DNA from: Variovorax sp. JS1663
Lineage (GTDB): Bacteria; Pseudomonadota; Gammaproteobacteria; Burkholderiales; Burkholderiaceae_C
Direction: 5' to 3'
Length of the DNA: 64,000 nt
NCBI RefSeq assembly: GCF_002157355.1
Contig: NZ_LYMK01000011.1
Coordinates: forward strand, 62,001-126,000
The notes beneath the pieces are model-generated. The model searched no databases. It was not told the DNA's origin and was given only the letters and a program-made list of their open reading frames with translations. Positions 9,346 through 18,391 of this stretch are shown here, piece by piece. Positions within the stretch are counted from its first letter, which is position 1. The number at the start of each line of letters is the position of its first letter. A program made the translations under genes and the position numbers.

Positions 9346-9564
9346 CTTGTAGTTGCATGACAGCAATCACCAGCCCATCTTTCGCACTGCGTCCGCAGCG
9401 CGACGGCCTGCGTCAAAAGCAGTTTTCCCTCTCGCGGCCCCGTGCCGCGGGTCATTCGCCGGCGGCCCTGGCCCATGCTGGCGGCGCGGCACCGGACTGC
9501 GTCTTCAAGCGCTTTCCGGCAATCGGCGACACCGCCTCCGACAAGCAGCGGGGGTAAGTCGTCC

Positions 9565-11556
9565 ATGAAGCCCAACGATTTCTCCCAGCTCAACGTCCTG
9601 ACCGACGCGCATTTCTCGCGCCGCAGCCTGCTGCGCGAGGAACGCCATCCGAACTCGGTCACGGCGCCCCCGGTCAACCGCGGCTCGATGACGCCCCGCC
9701 CCTGGCGCGGCTTCTGGAACAGCATCGGCACCGCCCTGCTGGTCAAGCTCGGTGCCGGCAAGCCGGCCGCCGGCACGTCCCGCGCGCCGCAGCCCGCCCA
9801 GGCCTGGCAGCGCGCAGCCCACCAGCGCCGTCTGGCCTTCATGGCGCTGACCGTGTTCAGCACGATCATCGCCTCCACGCTGTTCGCCGGGGTTCAGCCC
9901 GACTACAACAACCTGTGGCTCGAGTACGGCCAGATCGGCCTCTACGGCCTGCTCTCGGGCTGGGTGGTGACCGGCTTCGTGACCGCGCTGATGGGTTTCT
10001 ACGTCTCGGTCCGCGGTGACAAGCACGCGCTGTCGGCCAAGCAAGTGGCGCACCACCCGATGAACCCGGAGGCGCGCACGGCGATCATCATGCCGATCTG
10101 CAACGAGGACGTGGCGACCGTGTTCGCCGGCCTGCGCGCCACCTGCGAATCGGTGGCCGCGACCGGCCATGCGAAGCAGTTCGACGTGTTCGTGCTGTCG
10201 GACAGCTACAACCCCGAAGTGGCCGCCGCCGAGCGCAAGGCCTGGGAAGATCTGCGCGCGGCCCTGGCCGACAGCCCGAACCAGCCGCAGGTCGAGGTCT
10301 ACTATCGCCTGCGCACGCGCCGCACACATCGCAAGGCCGGCAACGTGGCCGACTTCTGCCGCCGCTGGGGCAAGGATTACCGCTACATGGTGGTGCTGGA
10401 CGCCGACAGCGTGATGAGCGGCGACTGCCTGACCTCGATGGTCAAGCTGATGGAAGCCAACCCGACCGCCGGCATCATCCAGACCGCCACCCAGGCCATC
10501 GGCCATGTGACGCTGCACGCCCGCGCCCAGCAGTTCGCCTCGCGCGTGACGGGCCGCCTGTTCACCCTGGGCATGCAGTTCTGGCAGCTCGGCGAATCGC
10601 ACTACTGGGGCCACAACGCGATCATCCGCATCGAGCCCTTCATGCAGCATTGCGCGCTGGCGCCGATCCGCGGCAAGGGCGGCTTCGCCGGCGGCATCAT
10701 GTCGCACGACTTCGTCGAGGCTGCGCTGATGCGCCGCGCCGGCTACCACGTGTGGCTGGTGGCCGACCTGGTCGGCAGCTACGAGCAGCAGCCGCCGGAC
10801 CTCCTGGCCGAACTGCAGCGCGACCGCCGCTGGTGCCAGGGCAACCTGCAGAACGCCCGCCTGATGGCCGAGCCCGGCCTGCACCCGGTGCATCGCGCGA
10901 TGTTCGTGACCGGCACCATGGCCTACGCCTCGGCGCCCCTGTGGCTGGCCTTCCTGACGCTGGGCACCGCCTTGTGGCTGACCGGCTCGAGCGTGATCGC
11001 GCACTGGATGGTGATGCCGATGGAGCTGGCCGGCCTGTGGCTGTGGACCCTGTGCTTGCTGTTCCTGCCGCGCATCCTGGGCCTGGTGGCCGTGGTCATG
11101 CGCGGCGAGCAGCGCCAGTACGGCGGCGTGGGCGGGCTGCTCAAGAGCGCCGCGCTGGAAAGCGCGCTGGCCATCGTGCAGGCACCCGTGCGCATGCTGG
11201 CCCATTCGCTGTTCGTGGTGGTGGCGCTGACCGGCATCAAGCTGGAGTGGAAGTCGCCCCCGCGGGAAGCGGCTGCCGTGCCATGGCGCATCGCCTTCAC
11301 CCAGCTGGCGCCGATGACGCTGGTGATCGCCGCGCTGGCGGTGGGCATCGCGCTGATCGATGCCAGCGCCCTGGCCTGGCTGATGCCGGTGGGCCTGCCC
11401 CTGCTGCTGGCGATCCCGCTGACGGTGCTGACCAGCCAGATCGCGCTGGGCAACACGATGCGTGACCGCGGCTTCCTGGTGATTCCCGAGGAGTCGCGTT
11501 CGCCGGCGGTGCTGCGCCGGGCCTGGATGCACGCGGTACGCCTGGCGAGGGCTTGA
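9565..11556 (+). CDS. opgH: Glucans biosynthesis glucosyltransferase OpgH (MdoH)
   Basis: Inner-membrane glucosyltransferase that polymerises the beta-1,2-glucan backbone of osmoregulated periplasmic glucans from UDP-glucose. 663 residues from ATG 9565 (MKPNDFSQLNVLTD). Two N-terminal helices (about 90-110 and 122-148) precede a GT2 domain with IIMPICNED (174-182), the metal-binding DADS (279-282) and the QRDRRWCQGN acceptor motif; several more helices follow after residue 450. opgG, often adjacent in other bacteria, is not in this window. The promoter region carries a sigma-54 site and GlrR-like operators. A bidirectional terminator follows. Confidence 0.93.
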   Translation: MKPNDFSQLNVLTDAHFSRRSLLREERHPNSVTAPPVNRGSMTPRPWRGFWNSIGTALLVKLGAGKPAAGTSRAPQPAQAWQRAAHQRRLAFMALTVFSTIIASTLFAGVQPDYNNLWLEYGQIGLYGLLSGWVVTGFVTALMGFYVSVRGDKHALSAKQVAHHPMNPEARTAIIMPICNEDVATVFAGLRATCESVAATGHAKQFDVFVLSDSYNPEVAAAERKAWEDLRAALADSPNQPQVEVYYRLRTRRTHRKAGNVADFCRRWGKDYRYMVVLDADSVMSGDCLTSMVKLMEANPTAGIIQTATQAIGHVTLHARAQQFASRVTGRLFTLGMQFWQLGESHYWGHNAIIRIEPFMQHCALAPIRGKGGFAGGIMSHDFVEAALMRRAGYHVWLVADLVGSYEQQPPDLLAELQRDRRWCQGNLQNARLMAEPGLHPVHRAMFVTGTMAYASAPLWLAFLTLGTALWLTGSSVIAHWMVMPMELAGLWLWTLCLLFLPRILGLVAVVMRGEQRQYGGVGGLLKSAALESALAIVQAPVRMLAHSLFVVVALTGIKLEWKSPPREAAAVPWRIAFTQLAPMTLVIAALAVGIALIDASALAWLMPVGLPLLLAIPLTVLTSQIALGNTMRDRGFLVIPEESRSPAVLRRAWMHAVRLARA

Positions 11557-11573
11557 AGCTTCGAGCACCCATG

Positions 11574-11601
11574 AAAAAGCCCGCTCGCAGCGGGCTTTTT
11601 T
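11574..11601. terminator. Bidirectional intrinsic terminator between opgH and ffh
   Basis: AAAAAGCCCGCT-CGC-AGCGGGCTTTTTT: a 7-bp GC stem, 3-nt loop, with an A-run on one side and a T-run on the other, so it can end both convergent transcripts. Confidence 0.9.
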
Positions 11602-11621
11602 CTTGGCTGACCGGAAACGAT

Positions 11622-13010
<1,389 letters not shown>

Positions 13011-13098
13011 GGTGCTTCCCGCGGCGGGGATCGGTGGGTGGGGAGCAGGCGCGCCTCGGCGAAGGATTGCGCAAAGGCGAGAGGCTAAACTCCGACCG

Positions 13099-13908
13099 AT
13101 GATTTTAGCGATCCCCTCTCCACTCGGCGTGGCGCTGGGCATCGCCGCCGCCGCGGCCTACGGCGCGGCCGCCGCCGCCTCTTCCTGGCTCGGACGACCT
13201 TCCACGCAGTCGATGCTGGGCCTGGCCTGGCTGCTGCATGCCGGCGTGCTGGCCTGGTCGCTCGCCGGTGTCGACCCGCGCTTCGGCTTTGCGCCGGCGC
13301 TGTCCGTCACGGCCTGGCTGGTGACGACCGTCTACGCAATCGAGAGCAGGCTCTATCCACAGTTGCAGGTGCGGCGCGTGCTCGCGGTACTGGGCGCGGC
13401 GGCGGTGCTGCTGGCACTGGTCTTTCCGGGCACGCCGCTGCATGTCTCCGCCTCGCCCTGGCTGCCGCTGCACCTGGCGCTCGGCATCGCCTCCTACGGC
13501 CTGTTCGGCGCGGCGGTGATCCATGCCTGGATCATGACCCGCGCCGAAAAGCAGATCCGCCTCGCGACCGAGCCGCAGGCTGGCGTGCCGCTGCTGACCA
13601 TGGAGCGCCTGACCTTCCGCTTCGTGACTGCCGGCTTCGTGCTGCTTTCGGCCACCCTGCTGGCCGGTCTGCTGTTCAGCGAGCAGCTTTATGGCGCCAA
13701 TGCGCGCGGCTGGAAATGGGACCACAAGACGGTGTTCTCGGTGCTGGCCTGGGTCAGCTTCGCGGTGCTGCTGATCGGGCGCGCGCGCTTCGGCTGGCGC
13801 GGCCGCACTGCGCGGCGCGTGCTCTATGCCGGAGCGGCGCTGCTCCTTTTGGCCTACGTGGGCTCACGCTTCGTGCTCGAGGTGGTGCTGGGACGCGGGG
13901 CGGCATGA
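13099..13908 (+). CDS. ypjD: Inner-membrane protein YpjD, cytochrome c assembly (CcsA-like) family
   Basis: 269-residue polytopic membrane protein with about eight hydrophobic helices. The conserved segment WDHKTVFSVLAWVSF near residues 213-227 is typical of the CcsA/HemX-like family, which handles haem in cytochrome c maturation; YpjD itself has no firmly established role. The gene beside ffh is a common proteobacterial arrangement. A TAAACT hexamer (13086-13091) sits only 7 nt before the ATG, suggesting a very short or absent 5' leader. Its stop overlaps the next gene by four bases. Confidence 0.85.
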   Translation: MILAIPSPLGVALGIAAAAAYGAAAAASSWLGRPSTQSMLGLAWLLHAGVLAWSLAGVDPRFGFAPALSVTAWLVTTVYAIESRLYPQLQVRRVLAVLGAAAVLLALVFPGTPLHVSASPWLPLHLALGIASYGLFGAAVIHAWIMTRAEKQIRLATEPQAGVPLLTMERLTFRFVTAGFVLLSATLLAGLLFSEQLYGANARGWKWDHKTVFSVLAWVSFAVLLIGRARFGWRGRTARRVLYAGAALLLLAYVGSRFVLEVVLGRGAA

Positions 13909-14144
13909 AGTACCTGCTCGTCCTCATCGTGGTCCTGGTGGCGGTCTGGCTCTGGCGCAAGGGCCGGCGCGAGGAACTGCAGTCGCGCAAGGCGCCGCCG
14001 CGTGCGCCACGGGAGATCGCGCCACCGCAGGCCATGCTGCGCTGCGCCCATTGCGGGCTGCACCTGCCGGCCGCGGAGGCCGTGCGCGCCGCGGACGGCA
14101 CCGCGTACTGCAGCGGGGCGCACCGCCAGGCTGCCACGCACTGA
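13905..14144 (+). CDS. Small membrane-anchored Cys-containing protein (PP0621-type)
   Basis: 79 residues: one N-terminal helix (KYLLVLIVVLVAVWLWRKG), a basic linker, then a mini domain with CAHCGLHLP and a later TAYCSGAHR, giving a C-x2-C ... C-x3-H arrangement that could hold a metal ion. Proteins of this form lie next to pilS or ypjD in many beta- and gammaproteobacteria; function unknown. Coupled to ypjD by an ATGA overlap (13905-13908). Confidence 0.8.
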   Translation: MKYLLVLIVVLVAVWLWRKGRREELQSRKAPPRAPREIAPPQAMLRCAHCGLHLPAAEAVRAADGTAYCSGAHRQAATH

Positions 14145-14213
14145 AAAAGGAGTGAACGAACCCGCCATGCCCGCTCATCCTGCCCAGGCACGCCGGACTC
14201 ATTCACACCTTTT
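14145..14213. repeat. Inverted repeat upstream of pilS
   Basis: AAAAGGAGTGAACGA (14145-14159) and TCATTCACACCTTTT (14199-14213) are reverse complements at 13 of 15 positions, 39 nt apart. It fills the gap between the small Cys protein gene and pilS. There is no T-run after it, so it is more likely an RNA structure or paired operator half-sites than a terminator. Confidence 0.5.
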
Positions 14214-14225
14214 GAGGCCCGGCCG

Positions 14226-15920
14226 ATGACGCCTTTCCTGTGGTCGCGCGCCGAGTCGGCGACCGACTGGGCGCCGCTGGACGAGGACCGCCGCGACAGC
14301 TCGGCCCTGCTGCGTCTCTGGCGCGGATTCATGACCGCGCGCAGTTTCATCGCCCTTGTGCTGCTGCTGCTGCAGGCCCTCATCTACGCACTTGGACAGG
14401 CGCCGCGGCCGGCTGTGCTGGTGCTGACCGGGGGCTATCTGATAGTCACGCTGCTGGCGGCGCGCTACGCAATGTTCCAGCCGCCGATACGGCGCTTCGG
14501 CTCGGCCTGGATGTCCACCATCGGCATCGACCTGCTGGTCTTCAGCGCGCTGCAGCTGCTGCAAGTGGGCAGCATCAACTACACGCCGTTGTTCGCCCTG
14601 CCGGTGCTGATGGGTGCGGTGCTCGGCACCGGCACGGTGGGCCTGGGCACCACGGCGATGGTCGCGCTGCTGCTGCTCGGGCATGCGGGCTGGTACTGGC
14701 TGCAGGATCAGACGGACGCCTCGGCGCGCTTCGTCCAGGCGGCGTTGACCGGCACCGGCCTGTTCGTGGTGTCGCTGCTGGCCAACGAGTTGGCGCGACG
14801 GCTGATGCGCGAGGAGGCGCTCGCCCAGAGCAACCGCAGCGCCGCGCAGATGCACGCGCTGGTGAACGACCTGGTGATCGAGACGCTCAGCGAAGGCGTG
14901 CTGGTGATCGATGCCAAGGGCCAGGTGCACGCATCCAACCCTGCGGCCGACGCGATCCTCGGGCAGGGCCTGGCCCAGCTGGCGCTGCCTTTCGCGCTCA
15001 ACGCGCATCCGGCCTGGGCGCCGCTGGCGGCGATTGCGCGCAACACCTTCACGCGGCGCACCTCGCAAGCGCGCGAGATCCCGATCGCGCAGGCCCAGGG
15101 CGCGCCGCGCGAGGTCCGGGTGCGCACGCGGCTCACGCGTGCCGCCGAGCACGGCATCGAGAGCCTGTGCGTCATGTTCCTGCAAGACCTGCGCGAGCTG
15201 GAAGCCCGCATCCGCACCGAGAAGCTGGCGGCCATGGGCCGCATGTCGGCCGCGGTGGCGCACGAGATCCGCAATCCGCTGGCCGCGATCACCCAGGCCA
15301 GCGCGCTGCTGGGCGAGGACTTGGTCGACCCCGCCCATCGCCAGCTGACGAGCATGGTGCAGCAGAACGCGCAGCGCCTATCGCGCATCGTCGACGACGT
15401 GCTCGACGTGGCACGCGCCCGCCAGCAACGCATGCTCCCGCTGGGTGAGCAGTTGGTGCTCGATCCCACCGTGCGCACGCTGGCGGAGGAATGGGTGCGG
15501 CAGACGCAGCGGCAGGGCGTGCTGCTGGTGCTGGAGGCAAGCAGCTGCGTGGTGCGCTTCGACATCGAGCACCTGCGACGCATTCTGGTGAACCTGCTGG
15601 ACAACGCCGCGCGCTACGCCGGCGCACGCGAGGGCTCGATCCAGGTGACGACGACGCGGCGGAATGCAGCCGGGCGCACCAGCCTGCACGTGTGGAGCGA
15701 TGGCGCACCGCTGGAACCCGCGGTGCAGCGCCACCTGTTCGAGCCCTTCTTTTCTTCCGAAAGCCGCTCCAGCGGCCTGGGCCTCTATCTGTGCCGCGAG
15801 CTGTGCGAGCGGCACGGCGCCACCATCGGCTACGAGCGCCGGGCGCTCGCAGCAGGCGGGCCGGAGGGCAACGAATTCGCCATCGCCTTCCTGCCGGGCG
15901 AAGGCGGGCTGACACAATAG
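14226..15920 (+). CDS. pilS: Sensor histidine kinase PilS
   Basis: Membrane kinase of the PilS/PilR system that controls type IV pilin transcription through sigma-54. 564 residues: six hydrophobic segments in the first 190 residues, a PAS-like stretch (LSEGVLVIDAKGQVHASNPA, 221-240), HisKA with H346 in AAVAHEIRNPLAAI, and an HATPase domain with NLLDNAARYAG and SSGLGLYLCRELC boxes. The G1 box is degenerate (VWSDGAPLEP). Followed after four bases by pilR. pilA, the usual target, is not in this window. Confidence 0.93.
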   Translation: MTPFLWSRAESATDWAPLDEDRRDSSALLRLWRGFMTARSFIALVLLLLQALIYALGQAPRPAVLVLTGGYLIVTLLAARYAMFQPPIRRFGSAWMSTIGIDLLVFSALQLLQVGSINYTPLFALPVLMGAVLGTGTVGLGTTAMVALLLLGHAGWYWLQDQTDASARFVQAALTGTGLFVVSLLANELARRLMREEALAQSNRSAAQMHALVNDLVIETLSEGVLVIDAKGQVHASNPAADAILGQGLAQLALPFALNAHPAWAPLAAIARNTFTRRTSQAREIPIAQAQGAPREVRVRTRLTRAAEHGIESLCVMFLQDLRELEARIRTEKLAAMGRMSAAVAHEIRNPLAAITQASALLGEDLVDPAHRQLTSMVQQNAQRLSRIVDDVLDVARARQQRMLPLGEQLVLDPTVRTLAEEWVRQTQRQGVLLVLEASSCVVRFDIEHLRRILVNLLDNAARYAGAREGSIQVTTTRRNAAGRTSLHVWSDGAPLEPAVQRHLFEPFFSSESRSSGLGLYLCRELCERHGATIGYERRALAAGGPEGNEFAIAFLPGEGGLTQ

Positions 15921-15924
15921 CGCC

Positions 15925-17431
<1,507 letters not shown>

Positions 17432-17454
<23 letters not shown>

Positions 17455-18034
17455 GGGCAGCGATGGCCTCTGGCCGGCCGGCTGGTACCGCTTCGCGCGC
17501 GCGCTGCCCTCGCCGAACTTCGGGCCGCGACCGCAGGGCGCACAGATCGACCTGATCGTGCTGCACTCGATCAGCCTGCCGCCCGGCCGCTACGGCGGCG
17601 ACGAAGTGCAGCAGCTCTTCACGAACCGACTGGACTGGGATGCGCACCCGTACTTCGAAAGCATCCGTGGCCTGGAGGTCTCGACCCATTTCTACGTGAG
17701 GCGCAACGGCGAGCTCTGGCAGTTCGTGAGCTGCGACGATCGAGCCTGGCACGCAGGCGCCTCCGCCTGGCGCGGCCGCGCCAACTGCAACGACGATTCG
17801 ATCGGCATCGAGCTCGAAGGGCTGGAGGGCGAGCGTTTCGAACATGCGCAGTACGAGACCCTGGCAAGCCTCTGCCCCGCCATCGCCCAGCGCTACCCCA
17901 TCGACTTCATCGCGGGCCACGAGCACATCGCGCCAGGCCGCAAGCGGGATCCGGGCAGCGGTTTCGACTGGCCTGCACTGCAAGCGCAGCTGGGCTGGGA
18001 CCCCACAATGTTTCCCGATGCGGTGATCCGGTGA
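17432..18034 (+). CDS. ampD: 1,6-anhydro-N-acetylmuramyl-L-alanine amidase AmpD
   Basis: Cytosolic zinc amidase that removes the peptide from anhydro-muropeptides during peptidoglycan recycling. 200 residues from ATG 17432, which overlaps pilR by 23 bp; an ATG at 17423 is an alternative. Zinc ligands by comparison with the family: H45 (IVLHSIS), H163 and D173 in AGHEHIAPGRKRDPGSGFDW, with the family spacing of ten residues. Cytosolic: no signal peptide. The overlap with pilR suggests co-transcription but not shared function. A GC hairpin follows at 18036-18062 without a clear T-run. Confidence 0.94.
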
Positions 18035-18267
18035 TGCGGCGCTGAATTTTTTCAATCGCCGCGCGGCCCGCGATGCGACGGCGCCACAGCCATGACAACG
18101 CCGGCCTTGCCGACGGCTCGTCCAGCAACCATGCGGCTTTCGGGCCCAAAAGCGCCCGCAGGGCGCATGAACAGCGGCAGGCGCTAAGGTCGTTGAGCAA
18201 CGATGCGGCATCGGCCGCGCCCCGACGGGGCCAACCCGGGATGTAGACGCATTGAACTACAAGGAAA

Positions 18268-18283
18268 ACACTATATCTAGTGG
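18268..18283 (+). promoter_or_regulatory. NrdR box 1
   Basis: ACACTATATCTAGTGG fits the NrdR-box pattern (ACAC-AT-rich-GTGT). It is one of a pair 32 bp apart start to start, about three helical turns, upstream of nrdA, as is usual for NrdR-repressed ribonucleotide reductase genes. Confidence 0.8.
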
Positions 18284-18284
18284 G

Positions 18285-18313
18285 TTGTACCCCTCTTGGA
18301 CCCCAGATATAGT
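18285..18313 (+). promoter_or_regulatory. nrdA: Candidate nrdA promoter
   Basis: TTGTAC, 17-bp spacer, TATAGT. The -10 lies inside NrdR box 2, so bound NrdR would block it. An earlier TTGAAC at 18252-18257 could serve a second start with a -10 in box 1. Confidence 0.55.
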
Positions 18314-18315
18314 GT
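18300..18315 (-). promoter_or_regulatory. NrdR box 2
   Basis: ACCCCAGATATAGTGT; its AGATATAGTGT half is the exact reverse complement of ACACTATATCT in box 1, so the two boxes are inverted copies. It overlaps the predicted -10. Confidence 0.78.
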
Positions 18316-18391
18316 GCTCCTGCCGCGCGCCTCATGCCGAGCAACCGGCCAGTGCGGCGCAGCCCAACAAGAATTGCCAACCGAGGACCGA

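Larger units (their letters stand above)
9176..9564. other. 389-bp regulatory interval between glrR and opgH
   Basis: No convincing gene. It contains, in order: a small hairpin GGGGAT-TTAC-ATCCCC (9191-9206), a perfect palindrome TTGTCG-N8-CGACAA (9217-9236), an imperfect inverted repeat TTTTG..CAAAA (9246-9270), and a sigma-54 promoter (9330-9345), followed by a leader of about 209 nt with no terminator before the opgH start. It is less GC-rich than its surroundings up to about 9350. Confidence 0.7.
18035..18391. other. 357-bp non-coding interval before nrdA
   Basis: No credible gene. It holds a weak hairpin after ampD (18036-18062, GCGGCG..CGCCGC with an inner TGAA-TTTT-TTCA), a GCGCCC-GCA-GGGCGC stem near 18150, then the nrdA control region: two NrdR boxes, a promoter and a GAGGA ribosome-binding site before the ATG at 18392. 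Confidence 0.7.

Noticed and set aside
9357..9557. A 66-codon frame (MTAITSPSFALRP...) beginning at the predicted sigma-54 start site, and a similar frame from TTG 9353.
   Set aside because: The start would lie at the very 5' end of the transcript with no ribosome-binding site, the sequence has no recognisable feature, and the frame is what high GC content allows by chance. Treated as the opgH leader.
9340..9564. A GlmY-like small RNA under the sigma-54 promoter, by analogy with enterobacterial glmY near glrK.
   Set aside because: There is no terminator before opgH and no sequence like glmY. The simpler reading is an opgH leader transcript, though a processed small RNA cannot be excluded.
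18036..18062. A terminator after ampD.
   Set aside because: The stem GCGGCG/CGCCGC pairs across an AT-rich loop, but no T-run follows, so I list it only as a hairpin in the intergenic description.
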